DNA of 39,570 nucleotides from CAZFPN01 sp044370655 (GTDB lineage: Bacteria > Pseudomonadota > Alphaproteobacteria > Rickettsiales > Deianiraeaceae): assembly GCA_044370655.1 (NCBI GenBank), contig JBILVD010000004.1:1-39570 (forward strand), given 5' to 3'. The notes beneath the pieces are model-generated. The model was not told where the DNA came from. It did no database searches and worked only from the letters and a program-made list of their open reading frames with translations. Shown piece after piece: positions 1-8,537 of the stretch. The position numbers and the translations under genes are program-made. The stretch's first letter is position 1. Every line of letters starts with the position of its first letter.

Positions 1-1
1 T

Positions 2-346
2 TTAATAAAATTCTTCTTCAATTGATATGCTTTCAATAAAATTGTGCGTTGAAAGTTTGGTTATTTTGATTTTGCAACACTTAAACTCACTTTCTTCTTT
101 AATTAAAATTGATGTTTCGTGCACTACATCTTCAATCAAATTAAAGGATTTTTCTTCAAAATGAGATTTTATTTTGCGAGATAGTAAGTCGTAGTCTAGC
201 AAATTTTTCAACTTATTTTTACTGCTTGAAAGAATAGTTTTTGTTTGAATTTCAAGGCTAAATATTACTTTTGTTAGATTTATCTTCTCATGCTCATAAA
301 CCCCAAGAAACATTCTAACTTCAAGGTTTTTAATAACTAATTTCAT
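2..346 (-). CDS. folB: dihydroneopterin aldolase-like protein (FolB)
   Basis: A 114-residue protein, the usual size of FolB, the folate-pathway enzyme that cleaves dihydroneopterin to 6-hydroxymethyl-dihydropterin and glycolaldehyde in the cytoplasm. The N-terminus has the family pattern of a beta strand followed by FLGVYEHEK (residues 13-21), matching the conserved 'iGvyxxEr' segment that holds the substrate-binding glutamate. A 'LLDYDLLSRKI' segment matches the 'vdYxxl' region, and 'IEDVVHETSILI' matches the 'liExla..ia' helix. The C-terminal half (KITK...) is less typical. The start codon overlaps the stop of tilS by one base (TAATG), so the two are probably translationally coupled. The family call is fairly safe; exact substrate is inferred. 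Confidence 0.75.
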   Translation of the reverse strand: MKLVIKNLEVRMFLGVYEHEKINLTKVIFSLEIQTKTILSSSKNKLKNLLDYDLLSRKIKSHFEEKSFNLIEDVVHETSILIKEESEFKCCKIKITKLSTHNFIESISIEEEFY

Positions 347-1494
347 TAAATTATTTTAAATTCTAAAGACTTAACTTTATAAGGCAAGAAATATACATTT
401 GCAAGAGATTTTTTGCTTAATTTTTGAAAAAATGGTAAAGTTCTTACGATTTTAAAAGGTAATTTTGGCAAAATAACGTCTTCTTTTTTAAGAATATAAA
501 AACGCAAATCCCAAATTCCATCTTCTATTTTGTCTTGAATTTTAGAGCGTTCTTTAATGAAAAAAATTAACTCCTTGTCAAAAAAAACCTCCATCCCACC
601 AAGAGTAAAATGCTGATATTTTGCAAGCAAGTCTAGGGCATTTTCCAGTTCACGAGTTCTAACCGCGCATCGCTCATTTAAGTAAAAAATAATCTGTTTT
701 AAGCAAAATTTCAACTCTTCCTTTTCAATAAGATTTAAATTCTCTTTTTTTAATTGAAAAAAACCAAAATCTTGATTGAAGAAAATTATATTTTCAAAAA
801 TAAATTTTAACCTTGATTTTACTATTTTTTCTGCGTCTAAAAGGGCGTTGAAAGTTGCTAAAAATTGACTTCCTCCAACCTCAAAAGTGGCAAGAGTTTT
901 TCTAATTCTATTTCTCTTAAAATTATCTTGAAAATTACTCTCGTCCTGAACGTAAAAAACCTGATTTTTGGTTATAAAGTTCATAATTTCCTGCTTTGTG
1001 TTTGCAATTAGAGGTCTAATAATCTTAAAAAATAAACCTTTGTAGCGATACTCCTTTTCTTTTTTTAACGCCGTAATACCAAATAAACCTGCTCCCATTC
1101 CCATTTTCAAAAAAAAATTTTCCTCAACATCTCCAAGATGATGGGCAAAAAAAATCGTTTCAATATTATGACTTTTAGCATACTGAAAAATCAATTTTTG
1201 CCTTGCTTTCCTTGCCTCTTCCTCTATTTTTGTAGTTATAGGTGCGTGGCTCCAGTTTAAAATTTCCACTATCTCAAACTTTTGATTTTTAAGATACTCC
1301 TTGACTTGGTTTGCTTCTTGCGAGGAATTCTTTCTTAAATTGTGATTTACAATTAAAATATGTATCTCCGAGTTTGCAAGGTCTCGCTTTAAAAGAGTTG
1401 CCAAAACCATGCTATCCGCCCCTCCAGAACAGGCACAAATGAGTTTTTTTACACCACAAAAACTTTTTAAATCCATATGTTTCATATTTTGCAT
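346..1494 (-). CDS. tilS: tRNA(Ile)-lysidine synthase TilS
   Basis: TilS attaches lysine to C34 of the tRNA that reads AUA codons, an essential ATP-dependent modification in bacteria. The N-terminal PP-loop SGGADS (residues 24-29, in CACSGGADSMVL) is the ATP-binding signature. Further family motifs follow: VNHNLRKNS near residue 50, FFAHHLGD near 115, GMGAGLFG and IIRPL. At 382 residues it is somewhat shorter than the E. coli enzyme and keeps a C-terminal domain of moderate length. It is the first gene of a two-gene unit with folB. It diverges from the MerR-type regulator across 90 bp containing a 16-bp palindrome, so that site could influence both. No Shine-Dalgarno sequence precedes the start. 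Confidence 0.93.
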   Translation of the reverse strand: MQNMKHMDLKSFCGVKKLICACSGGADSMVLATLLKRDLANSEIHILIVNHNLRKNSSQEANQVKEYLKNQKFEIVEILNWSHAPITTKIEEEARKARQKLIFQYAKSHNIETIFFAHHLGDVEENFFLKMGMGAGLFGITALKKEKEYRYKGLFFKIIRPLIANTKQEIMNFITKNQVFYVQDESNFQDNFKRNRIRKTLATFEVGGSQFLATFNALLDAEKIVKSRLKFIFENIIFFNQDFGFFQLKKENLNLIEKEELKFCLKQIIFYLNERCAVRTRELENALDLLAKYQHFTLGGMEVFFDKELIFFIKERSKIQDKIEDGIWDLRFYILKKEDVILPKLPFKIVRTLPFFQKLSKKSLANVYFLPYKVKSLEFKII

Positions 1495-1521
1495 AAATGT
1501 TGAAATATTTGTTTTTAAAAA

Positions 1522-1561
1522 TCAAGAAATTTCTTGACATAGCTAAGATAATGCTTTAAAA
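1522..1561 (+). promoter_or_regulatory. MerR-gene promoter with a perfect 16-bp palindrome
   Basis: TCAAGAAATTTCTTGA (1522-1537) is a perfect palindrome. Its right end overlaps a consensus -35 box TTGACA (1534-1539). The best -10 candidates, TTTAAA or TTAAAA near 1555-1561, are weak and sit at 15-16 bp spacing. The site lies in the 90-bp gap between tilS (leftward) and the MerR-type regulator (rightward). A symmetric site on the regulator's own promoter suggests autoregulation; this is inference, since MerR proteins more often bind between the -35 and -10 boxes. Confidence 0.5.
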
Positions 1562-1584
1562 GTTTTACTATAGAAGTATTTTAC

Positions 1585-1908
1585 TTGGATGTGAATAATT
1601 TAGTTTCAAAAAGATTATCAATTGGGGAAGTTGCAAAAAAAATTGGCGTAGCTTCGCACACAATTCGTTTTTGGACGGAGGAATTTCCAGAATATATACC
1701 TTTTGAAGTTGGAAAGGGGGAGAGGAGGTATTATTCTGAATCCGCAATTAAAATATTTGAAAGAATAAACAAACTAATTCATGAAGATGGTGTTAAAATT
1801 CGTGTTATTAAAGAAAAAAAGTTACTTTTGCATTTGCCCTCCAGCTCTAAACTTTTGGATATAAAAAAAAATCTGCTAGATGCGTTAGAAAAATTAAATC
1901 AAATTTAG
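1585..1908 (+). CDS. MerR-family transcriptional regulator (DNA-binding domain only)
   Basis: A short helix-turn-helix protein of about 105 residues. LSIGEVAKKIGVASHTIRFW (from residue 11) is the typical MerR winged-helix start, followed by a GERRYY wing and a helical stretch. No effector-binding or metal-binding C-terminal domain is present, so the stimulus cannot be guessed. Small stand-alone MerR-like proteins of this kind are common in Alphaproteobacteria, often beside ihfA; ihfA is not here. There is no in-frame ATG near the 5' end: the start is TTG at 1585 or GTG at 1591, so the first two residues are uncertain. A palindrome covers its promoter. Its 3' end overlaps the convergent dprA by 15 bp. 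Confidence 0.82.
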   Translation: MDVNNLVSKRLSIGEVAKKIGVASHTIRFWTEEFPEYIPFEVGKGERRYYSESAIKIFERINKLIHEDGVKIRVIKEKKLLLHLPSSSKLLDIKKNLLDALEKLNQI

Positions 1909-2997
1909 AGAAAATCTGCCATCACGATGTTTTTGCACTTTGTCTAAAAGCTCCAACTCGGCAATTGCAATTTGTGTATTTTCAACGCTTTCGCAAACTT
2001 CATTTGAAATATCATCAATAGAAACGGGATTAGAACCTAATATATTAAGGATTTTATTTGCCAAGTCCTCTTGTTTTTCAAACTTAGGTGGTGGTTTTAT
2101 TTCATTAAGCAACGAAAGATTTTGTGGTTTAAATGTATAGATTTTTTCACGCTTATTCACGTGATAGCCTATCATTGTAATTATGTCTTCTGGTGAAGTT
2201 GTAAAAATCGCATTTCCATATTTAATAAGATGATTTCCACCATCAAATCTTGAATCGGATGGATGCCCCGGTATTGCAAATAAATCTTTTTCCTGCTCTA
2301 ACGCAATTTTTGCAGTAATAAGGGAGCCAGAAGAGCCGTTTTTTTTGCTAGCCTGAACAAGTAAAATCCCTTTAGAAATGCCTGAAATTATGCGATTTCT
2401 TAGAGGAAAATTTTCTGGTTTTATTGGATAGTCTGGCGGTAATTCGGAAAGGAATAAACCTCCATTTTCAAGCACTTTGTTGTAAAGTTCTTTGTTTTCT
2501 CTAGGATAGATGATGTTAACTCCGCTACCTAAAACTTGAATAGTTCCGTACTTTAAAGAACCTATACAACTTGATGTGTCAACTCCAAATGCAAAACCAG
2601 AGGCAATTGTAAAACCAAATTCGCAAAGGCTTTTTGAGAAATTCTCTGCAATTTTTTTGGATTCTATAGTAGCTAACCTTGCTCCAACAATTGCAAATTT
2701 TGGATTTTCAAGTAATTTTAAATTTCCTCTTGTGTAAAGAATAATTGGAGGGTTGGGTATTTTTTTTAGGTCTTCAGGATAGGAGGCGTCATCAATTGTA
2801 ATAGGGGAAATTTTTAAAGAATGGCACTTTTCAAGTTCTTGCTCGGCAAGTTTAATATCTTGAATTATTGGTTTTCCTTTTTTAATTTCAATTTCTTTGG
2901 CGTATTCTATTACATCATCAGTTGAAAAGTTCTGCTGAATTAATCTTGAAAGAGTACTTGACTTAGATATTCTAATTAAATCAAGTGCTTTTTTCAT
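1894..2997 (-). CDS. dprA: DNA-processing protein DprA
   Basis: DprA binds incoming single-stranded DNA and loads RecA during natural transformation. The Rossmann-like core is clear: FAIVGARLAT near residue 107, SGFAFGVD near 136, GSGVNIIYPREN, LSELPPDYPI, FPLRNRIISGIS near 199, GSSGSLITAKIAL and FAIPGHP. A C-terminal winged-helix-like segment (about 305-367) follows, as in many DprA proteins. The usual 'DxxAHxxAL' segment reads DTSSCIGSL here, so the conserved histidine is lost. It lies 2 bp downstream of rpsA and is likely co-transcribed with it. No other competence gene is visible in the window, so a transformation role is inferred from the family only. Confidence 0.92.
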   Translation of the reverse strand: MKKALDLIRISKSSTLSRLIQQNFSTDDVIEYAKEIEIKKGKPIIQDIKLAEQELEKCHSLKISPITIDDASYPEDLKKIPNPPIILYTRGNLKLLENPKFAIVGARLATIESKKIAENFSKSLCEFGFTIASGFAFGVDTSSCIGSLKYGTIQVLGSGVNIIYPRENKELYNKVLENGGLFLSELPPDYPIKPENFPLRNRIISGISKGILLVQASKKNGSSGSLITAKIALEQEKDLFAIPGHPSDSRFDGGNHLIKYGNAIFTTSPEDIITMIGYHVNKREKIYTFKPQNLSLLNEIKPPPKFEKQEDLANKILNILGSNPVSIDDISNEVCESVENTQIAIAELELLDKVQKHRDGRFSLNLI

Positions 2998-2999
2998 AA

Positions 3000-4841
3000 T
3001 TATTTTTTACCTTCGTCGGAATGAATTTTTAGTGCATCGCCCAAAGCAATTCCGATTGTTGCTCCGATGTTTGTATTACCATATTCAGAAAGAAGCTTCG
3101 TTCTCTCATCTTCCTCAAGTTTTCTAATTGAAGCTTGTAGTTCTCCCGTTTCTGGGTTGAATTTAGAGATTTTAACATCAATTTTATCGCCGATTGAAAA
3201 TCTGTTTGTTCTCTGCTCTGCTTTATCAGAAGATATGTGAGATTTTTTAATATAAGTTTTGATTGTGTCAAAAATTGTAACTTCAATTCCATTTGGATCG
3301 ATACTAGAAACAACACCTGTAATAATGGAGTTTGTTTGAATTTGGTCTTTATATTTTTCAAATGGAGATGGTGAAAGTTGTTTAATTCCAAGGGATATTT
3401 TAGACTGCTTATCATCAAATTGTCCGCTTAGGTAGACAACTTGAATTTTATCTCCTTCTTTAAACTTCCTTAAAGCGTCTTCGGTTTTAACCCAAGAAAT
3501 ATCATCAACATGTACAACTCCTGCAATACCTCCTTCAAGTGAAATAAGCATTCTAAATGATTCAACTCTTTTAACAACACCGTCGATTACGTCTCCTTGT
3601 TTACGAGTTTCCATAAAGTTTTTCCACGGATTTTCAAGAAGCTGCTTACGGCTTAAGGAGATTTTATTTTGACCTGAGATATCAATTCCTAAGATTATAG
3701 CTTCAACTTCGTCATCAACTTTTGCATTGTGTAGGAATTCTGTTGCCTTTTCCTTCACCCAGTCAAGTTCATACATATGTATCAAGCCCTCAATACCTGA
3801 CTCAATTGAAACAAAAAGTCCATAGTCTGTCACGCTTGTAACTTTTCCTTTAACTTTTTGACCAACTTTGTATTTTTCTTCCAGAAAGGCAGCAGGGTTT
3901 GGAGTTAGTTGTTTTAAGCCAAGAGAAACTCTATTTGTAGCTTTGTCAACTTTAATAACCTTCAATTTTATTGTTTTATTTACATCTAAAACCTCGGATG
4001 GGTGTGTAATTCTATCCCATGTAATGTCTGATATATGAAGTAGACCATCCATTATTCCAAGATCAACAAATACTCCGTAATTTGTAACGCTTTTAACTAT
4101 ACCTTCAACAATTTCTCCTTCTTGAATGTTGTTGATGAAGTCTTTTCTTTTATCTGCAAATATTTCATCTCTAGCAGCAAGGTAGGAAACGATGCAAGTT
4201 TGGTATTTATCGTCAATATTTATGACTTTAAAACTTTGCTTTGTACCGATGATTTCATTACCTTTTGTTGAAACTTTGATGCGAGCTTGACTAGCGGGAA
4301 GAAAAGCGAGATTTCCGTCAAAATCAATGCAAAATCCACCTTTCATGCGTGAGAAGATTATTCCTTCAATAATTTCATCATTCTTGAAAGCGTCTCTAAT
4401 TTTTTGCCATGTTTTTTCTTTTTTTACTCTCCTTCTATTTATTGAAAGGACATTTTTTTGAGTTTCAAAGGACTCAATGTAAAATTCATACTCATCACCA
4501 ACGTTGAGTTCTATGTTTTCAAGTGCTGATTCGTCGTCTGAGTCTGCAAATTCTCTTATTTCAACAACGGCTTCGGATTTTAAACCGCAATCAACAATTA
4601 CAATTCCTTGCTTTTTGTTAATTTCTACGATTTTACCTGTAATAATGCGGCTTTTTATGTATGGAGAAGGTATAATTTGGTTTTGAAGTAAGCTTACAAA
4701 CTCTGAAAGCATAGAGTTTTGAACTTCTTCAAACTTGGCATTCATTGTTGCAAGGTCCGCCGAGTTAATTGGTAAATCACTTTTATCAAGCAATTCACTT
4801 TGAATTTCCTTGTTTTCTTCAAGGTTTTTACTATTTGACAT
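3000..4841 (-). CDS. rpsA: 30S ribosomal protein S1
   Basis: S1 binds mRNA on the 30S subunit. The 613-residue protein carries successive OB-fold S1 repeats, recognisable by recurring 'G.V.......V.......GL.H..D' patterns: TGKIVEINKKQGIVIVDCG near residue 68, EGIVKSVTNYGVFVDLG near 246, KGKVTSVTDYGLFVSI near 333, DGVVKRVESFRMLISL near 420 and TGVVSSIDPNGIEVTI near 506, plus a divergent repeat near 160. Six repeats match the usual proteobacterial layout. The N-terminal 65 residues before the first repeat are long and polar. Given the scarcity of Shine-Dalgarno sequences in this window, S1 may matter unusually for initiation here (inference). A good promoter lies just upstream. Confidence 0.97.
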   Translation of the reverse strand: MSNSKNLEENKEIQSELLDKSDLPINSADLATMNAKFEEVQNSMLSEFVSLLQNQIIPSPYIKSRIITGKIVEINKKQGIVIVDCGLKSEAVVEIREFADSDDESALENIELNVGDEYEFYIESFETQKNVLSINRRRVKKEKTWQKIRDAFKNDEIIEGIIFSRMKGGFCIDFDGNLAFLPASQARIKVSTKGNEIIGTKQSFKVINIDDKYQTCIVSYLAARDEIFADKRKDFINNIQEGEIVEGIVKSVTNYGVFVDLGIMDGLLHISDITWDRITHPSEVLDVNKTIKLKVIKVDKATNRVSLGLKQLTPNPAAFLEEKYKVGQKVKGKVTSVTDYGLFVSIESGIEGLIHMYELDWVKEKATEFLHNAKVDDEVEAIILGIDISGQNKISLSRKQLLENPWKNFMETRKQGDVIDGVVKRVESFRMLISLEGGIAGVVHVDDISWVKTEDALRKFKEGDKIQVVYLSGQFDDKQSKISLGIKQLSPSPFEKYKDQIQTNSIITGVVSSIDPNGIEVTIFDTIKTYIKKSHISSDKAEQRTNRFSIGDKIDVKISKFNPETGELQASIRKLEEDERTKLLSEYGNTNIGATIGIALGDALKIHSDEGKK

Positions 4842-4869
4842 AAGAATTCTTTTAAATATTAATGAGCCT

Positions 4870-4898
4870 TGTATAAATCAAAAAAAATAAAATATCAA
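4870..4898 (-). promoter_or_regulatory. rpsA promoter (-35 TTGATA, 17 bp, -10 TATACA)
   Basis: Read on the minus strand, TTGATA (4898-4893) is followed after exactly 17 bp by TATACA (4875-4870). Transcription would begin near 4863, giving a leader of about 20 bases before the rpsA start at 4841. This is one of the cleanest promoters in the window by spacing and box match, but it is a pattern call in very AT-rich DNA. Confidence 0.55.
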
Positions 4899-4936
4899 TA
4901 AAAATTTGATGTTTTTTAAAAAAAAATAAATATTAC

Positions 4937-4966
4937 TTGACAATATAGTTTTAAAGGCTTTTTATC
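4937..4966 (+). promoter_or_regulatory. possible yggS promoter
   Basis: A consensus -35 TTGACA (4937-4942) stands 41 bp before the yggS start. The best -10, TTTATC (4961-4966), is weak and sits at 18 bp. ACTTGA (4935-4940) and TCAAGT (4965-4970) form a 6-bp dyad around it, which may be chance. Confidence 0.35.
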
Positions 4967-4983
4967 AAGTAAAAAATCAAAAA

Positions 4984-5619
4984 ATGATGAGCGAAAATCT
5001 TAAAAATGCTATTAAAAAATTTGAATATTTAAAGCATCAGGTAAAAAATGTACAAATTCTTTTAGTAACAAAGGGGGTGAATGAGGATTTTTTAATTGAT
5101 TTTATAAGAGAAACTAAGCATTTTTATTATGGAGAAAATTATGTTAATGAATTTAAAAAGTGGGATAAAATAATTACCGAATTCCCTCAAATTAATCTAT
5201 CTTTTATTGGAAAATTTCAAAGTGGAAATTTAAGAAATATAGTCAAATACTGCAATAAAATTGAAACCATAGGTTCTTTGATTTCTCTTGAAAAAGCAAA
5301 AAAAGAGGCACAAAAAAGGGGTAAAAATTTAAAATATTACGCACAAATAAATATAGGGAACGAACCACAAAAAAATGGCTTTTTGGAAAAGAGCTTAAAT
5401 TATGAGGAATTAAAGGTTTTTGATGGAATAATGTGCATTCCTCCTAAAAAAGAAAATCCCTCTTTATACTTCAAGAAAATGGCGGATATATCGACCAAAA
5501 CTGGTGTAAAAGAAATTAGCATGGGAATGTCTACAAATTACGAAGTTGCGATTTCATTTGGGGCAACCGAAGTTAGAATAGGTAGCTTAATTTTTGAAAA
5601 AAACCTTGATATAATTTGA
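4984..5619 (+). CDS. yggS: YggS/PROSC-family pyridoxal-phosphate homeostasis protein
   Basis: A 211-residue single-domain protein of the fold-type III PLP-binding YggS family, which buffers intracellular pyridoxal phosphate and affects amino-acid pools rather than catalysing a known reaction. The PLP lysine is in ILLVTKGV (about K30); FYYGENYVNEFKKW matches the family's 'igENrvQE' segment; SFIGKFQSGN matches the 'HfIGxLQxNK' segment; and the C-terminus SMGMSTNYEVAISFGATEVRIGSLIF is the characteristic phosphate-binding end. Two of these segments drift from consensus (histidine lost before 'FIG'), which is common in reduced genomes. It sits alone between divergent rpsA and the rplO unit; the start is ATG-ATG, and the first is used here. 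Confidence 0.9.
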   Translation: MMSENLKNAIKKFEYLKHQVKNVQILLVTKGVNEDFLIDFIRETKHFYYGENYVNEFKKWDKIITEFPQINLSFIGKFQSGNLRNIVKYCNKIETIGSLISLEKAKKEAQKRGKNLKYYAQINIGNEPQKNGFLEKSLNYEELKVFDGIMCIPPKKENPSLYFKKMADISTKTGVKEISMGMSTNYEVAISFGATEVRIGSLIFEKNLDII

Positions 5620-5666
5620 ATTAATCATGCAAATAAAATAATTTTTTAAAAATTTTAAAAAAAAAC

Positions 5667-5695
5667 TTGATTTTTATAAAATTTGTTAGAATAAT
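5667..5695 (+). promoter_or_regulatory. promoter before rplO (-35 TTGATT, 17 bp, -10 AATAAT)
   Basis: TTGATT (5667-5672) and AATAAT (5690-5695) are separated by 17 bp. The -10 ends 24 bp before the rplO start. A promoter directly before rplO fits the fact that the preceding gene is not a ribosomal protein gene. Confidence 0.45.
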
Positions 5696-5719
5696 AATCA
5701 ATTATAGTTTATTTTTTAT

Positions 5720-6208
5720 ATGGCAGATATAGCTGAAATTTTAGGTTTTCAATCCTCCGAGAGAAGAAGAAACTCGGAAGTGCGTAAAAGAGTTGGTAGA
5801 GGTAGAGGTTCTGGTCTTGGAAAAACTTGTGGAAGCGGTGGTAAAGGGCAAACAGCAAGAACTGGTGGAAGCAAGGTAATGCCAGGCTTTGAAGGGGGTC
5901 AAACACCTCTTTATAGAAGAATGCCACGCCATGGTTTCAATAACTATAATCGTGTATCTTACCACGCATTAAATGTTGAAACAATTGAATATTACATTCA
6001 AAAAGGCGATTTAACAAGAGATATAAAAATATCAGATTTAATCTCTCTTGGGGTGATAAAAAAGTATCAACTTGTTAAGCTTCTTTGTCGTGGAGAGGTT
6101 AAAACTCCATTCAAAATTGAGGTTAATGCAACTTCAAAGTCCGCTCTTGAAATAATGAAAAAAATTGGCGGTGAAGTTGTTATATTAAATTCTTCAAAAG
6201 AAGCTTAA
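5720..6208 (+). CDS. rplO: 50S ribosomal protein L15
   Basis: L15 is a 23S rRNA-binding protein of the large subunit. The 162-residue sequence has the basic glycine-rich N-terminal tail (KRVGRGRGSGLGKTCGSGGKGQ, starting near residue 24; two parts quoted as one short motif family), then GFEGGQTPLYRRMPRHGF, which is diagnostic, and a C-terminal globular domain ending in a GGEVVIL strand. The first 20 residues differ from the common 'MxLneL' start. It begins a unit with secY and adk, as at the end of the spc operon, but rpsE and rpmD are not upstream; yggS is. Confidence 0.97.
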   Translation: MADIAEILGFQSSERRRNSEVRKRVGRGRGSGLGKTCGSGGKGQTARTGGSKVMPGFEGGQTPLYRRMPRHGFNNYNRVSYHALNVETIEYYIQKGDLTRDIKISDLISLGVIKKYQLVKLLCRGEVKTPFKIEVNATSKSALEIMKKIGGEVVILNSSKEA

Positions 6209-6223
6209 TAAATACCTAAAAAT

Positions 6224-7510
6224 ATGGCAAAAACCTCAATTCAAAGCTCACAATTATTAAATAAAATTCTAATAACTTTAGTTATATTAGCATTTTATCG
6301 CTTTGGCTCTTTCATACCACTTCCATTCATTGACGCATCTTTGCTTGGTGGATTAAGTGAAAAAATCTCGAAAGGAGTTTTTGGTATGTTTGATATGCTT
6401 TCTGGAGGTTCTCTTTCTAGAATGTCTGTCTTTGCTTTAGGAATTGTGCCTTACATAACTTCTTCAATCATAGTTCAACTTTTAGTTGCAAGTATAGAAA
6501 GCTTAAAATCCCTAAAGCAGGAAGGTGAAAGCGGTCAAATAAAAATAAATCAATATACTAGGTATCTTTGCTTTATAATTGCTTTCGTTCAAGGTTATGC
6601 AATTGCTTCAACTTTAGGTGCAAGTGATATGTTTTTAGGAGTTGAAAAATACGGCTCAATTTATCAAAGAATTGTTGTAGCTTTAACTCTTGCAACTGGA
6701 ACATTCTTACTCTTGTGGCTTGGAGAGAAAATAACATCAAAAGGCATTGGAAATGGTGCATCTTTGATAATTTTCACTGGTATAGTTACCGAACTTCCAA
6801 AAGTATTTATATCCGTCTTTGAACTTTCAAGAACTGGAGCTATAAGTCCTTTTGTTGGTATATTCTTTATTGGTTTAATCATTTTATCAATAGGTTTTGC
6901 TATTTTTGCTGAAAAATCCTATCGTATTGTAAAAATTCAACATCATGGTAGAAATATGGTTCAAGGAAAGAGCGGAATGTTAAATGAGCTACCTTTAAAA
7001 ATAAATCCTCCTGGGGTTATACCGCCAATTTTTGCAAGCTCTTTGTTGCTTCTTCCTGCAACCGTCTTATCATTTGGTAGTGGTGAAGATTCTGGTTGGC
7101 TTCAAAGTATAGCATTTTCTTTTTCTCATGGGAAGCCACTATTCATAGTATTTTACATTGCATTGATAATCTTTTTCACATTTTTCTACACGGAAATAGT
7201 ATTCAATATAAAAGAAATTGCTAACAACTTTAGAAAATCAAACTACTTTATCCATGGAATAAGGCCCGGAGAGAGCACCATCAACTTTCTTCAAGGAACA
7301 ATGAAAAAGCTTTGCTTTATAGGTGGAGTTTATTTAAGTATTATCTGCGTTGTTCCAGAGGTTTTTGCTTCAATATATGGACAATCCTTAGTAATTGGCG
7401 GAACAAGTATTCTAATAATAGTTAATGTTATAACCGACACGATAGCACAAATACAATCATATTTACTATCCTCAAAATACACTAAATTACTAAACAAAGT
7501 TAAAAAATAA
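6224..7510 (+). CDS. secY: preprotein translocase subunit SecY
   Basis: SecY forms the protein-conducting channel of the Sec translocon in the inner membrane. The 428-residue protein shows ten hydrophobic segments in the expected order. Family motifs include FYRFGSFIPLPFID near residue 24, FALGIVPYITSSIIVQLL near residue 71, GNGASLIIFTGI near 185, the cytoplasmic loop ending in LPLKINPPGVIPPIFASS near 265 and GIRPGEST near 346. It starts 15 bp after rplO and ends one base before adk, so the three are one unit. Length and motifs are normal and there is no sign of decay. Confidence 0.98.
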   Translation: MAKTSIQSSQLLNKILITLVILAFYRFGSFIPLPFIDASLLGGLSEKISKGVFGMFDMLSGGSLSRMSVFALGIVPYITSSIIVQLLVASIESLKSLKQEGESGQIKINQYTRYLCFIIAFVQGYAIASTLGASDMFLGVEKYGSIYQRIVVALTLATGTFLLLWLGEKITSKGIGNGASLIIFTGIVTELPKVFISVFELSRTGAISPFVGIFFIGLIILSIGFAIFAEKSYRIVKIQHHGRNMVQGKSGMLNELPLKINPPGVIPPIFASSLLLLPATVLSFGSGEDSGWLQSIAFSFSHGKPLFIVFYIALIIFFTFFYTEIVFNIKEIANNFRKSNYFIHGIRPGESTINFLQGTMKKLCFIGGVYLSIICVVPEVFASIYGQSLVIGGTSILIIVNVITDTIAQIQSYLLSSKYTKLLNKVKK

Positions 7511-7511
7511 T

Positions 7512-8189
7512 ATGTCTTTCATAAATATAATATTATTTGGTGCGCCAGGTTCTGGAAAGGGAACTCAATCCAAAATTCTATCTCAAGATTTTAACCTATT
7601 TCATCTCTCAACTGGAGATTTATTAAGGGAAGTTAAAAGTGATGTAAATTCCGTATTTCATTCTCAAGTAAGTGAAAAAATGGCAAAAGGAGAGCTTGTA
7701 AATGATGAAATAATATTTGGCATAGTTTCAAATAAGATAAATCAAATCAAGACAGAAAAAAAATTTGATGGTATAATTTTTGACGGATTTCCAAGAAATG
7801 TCACTCAAGCAAAGTTTTTGAATGACGAGTTAAAAAAATTTAACTTTCCAAACCCTTTTGTCTTTATATTAAATATTTCATTTGAAGCAGTGGTTAATAG
7901 AATTTTAAATAGATTTACCTGCAGTAATTGTGGAGCGATTTACAATAAAGTTTCTAAACCTCCAAAAAGAGAGGAGTTTTGCGATGTGTGTAACATAAAA
8001 AATAGCTTCTCGGACAGAGTGGACGACACCCCAGATGTAATAAAAAACAGGCTTGAAATTTTTGAAAAAAATATGAAGAACCTGAAAGAATTCTATGCAA
8101 ATCAGGCATCTGAGATAGACGCCTCACTTAATTCTAAGGAAGTTTTTAATATTTTGAAAAAAAAGCTTGAAAATTTAAAAAAAATCTAA
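7512..8189 (+). CDS. adk: adenylate kinase with zinc-type lid
   Basis: Adenylate kinase interconverts ATP + AMP and 2 ADP. The P-loop GAPGSGKGTQ is at residues 10-19, the AMP-binding segment LSTGDLLR near 36, and FDGFPRN near 92. The lid domain keeps four cysteines in the spacing CSNC...C..C (16 residues between the pairs), which is the zinc-binding form of the long-type enzyme. Arginines of the lid (SDRVDDTPDVIKNRL) are present. The gene follows secY by one base. In most bacteria rpsM, rpsK, rpoA and rplQ come next; here rpmB does. Confidence 0.97.
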   Translation: MSFINIILFGAPGSGKGTQSKILSQDFNLFHLSTGDLLREVKSDVNSVFHSQVSEKMAKGELVNDEIIFGIVSNKINQIKTEKKFDGIIFDGFPRNVTQAKFLNDELKKFNFPNPFVFILNISFEAVVNRILNRFTCSNCGAIYNKVSKPPKREEFCDVCNIKNSFSDRVDDTPDVIKNRLEIFEKNMKNLKEFYANQASEIDASLNSKEVFNILKKKLENLKKI

Positions 8190-8221
8190 TCTAATATCTC
8201 AATAATTTTCTATTTTTATTT

Positions 8222-8530
8222 ATGGCTTCTAAATGCTTTGTGTTTGGTTCTAAAATTTCCTTTGGAAACTCTAGATCAAAATCTAATATAAAAACAAGGA
8301 GAAAGTTCTCCCCTAATATAACAATAAAATCATTTCGTAGTGATTTGTTAAATCAAGATTTTTCTCTTAAAATATCAATGAGAGGAATAAGAACAATATA
8401 CAAACATGGCTCTCTTGATAACTACTTACTAACAACAAGAATGCTTTCTTTAACCGAAGACGCCTTTAAACTAAAAAACAAAATAAGAAAAGTGATTAAA
8501 AAAGCAGAACTAAAAACAGCAAAAAATTAA
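8222..8530 (+). CDS. rpmB: 50S ribosomal protein L28
   Basis: A basic 102-residue protein matching L28. It opens MASKCFVFGSKISFGN, corresponding to the family's 'MsrxCxvtGkkpxxGN' start, followed by NIKTRRKFSPNI, the conserved 'h..~krrf.pNl' segment, and MRGIRTIYKHGSLDNYL, the 'vs.k~lRtIdK~G.dayl' segment seen in alphaproteobacterial versions. The C-terminal tail is lysine-rich. It lies 32 bp after adk and 7 bp before rpmE, probably in the same transcript. Confidence 0.93.
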   Translation: MASKCFVFGSKISFGNSRSKSNIKTRRKFSPNITIKSFRSDLLNQDFSLKISMRGIRTIYKHGSLDNYLLTTRMLSLTEDAFKLKNKIRKVIKKAELKTAKN

Positions 8531-8537
8531 ACTATTT

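Noticed and set aside
4935..4970. ACTTGA/TCAAGT dyad around the yggS promoter as an operator
   Set aside because: Only 6 bp per arm with a 24-bp gap; expected by chance in this composition.
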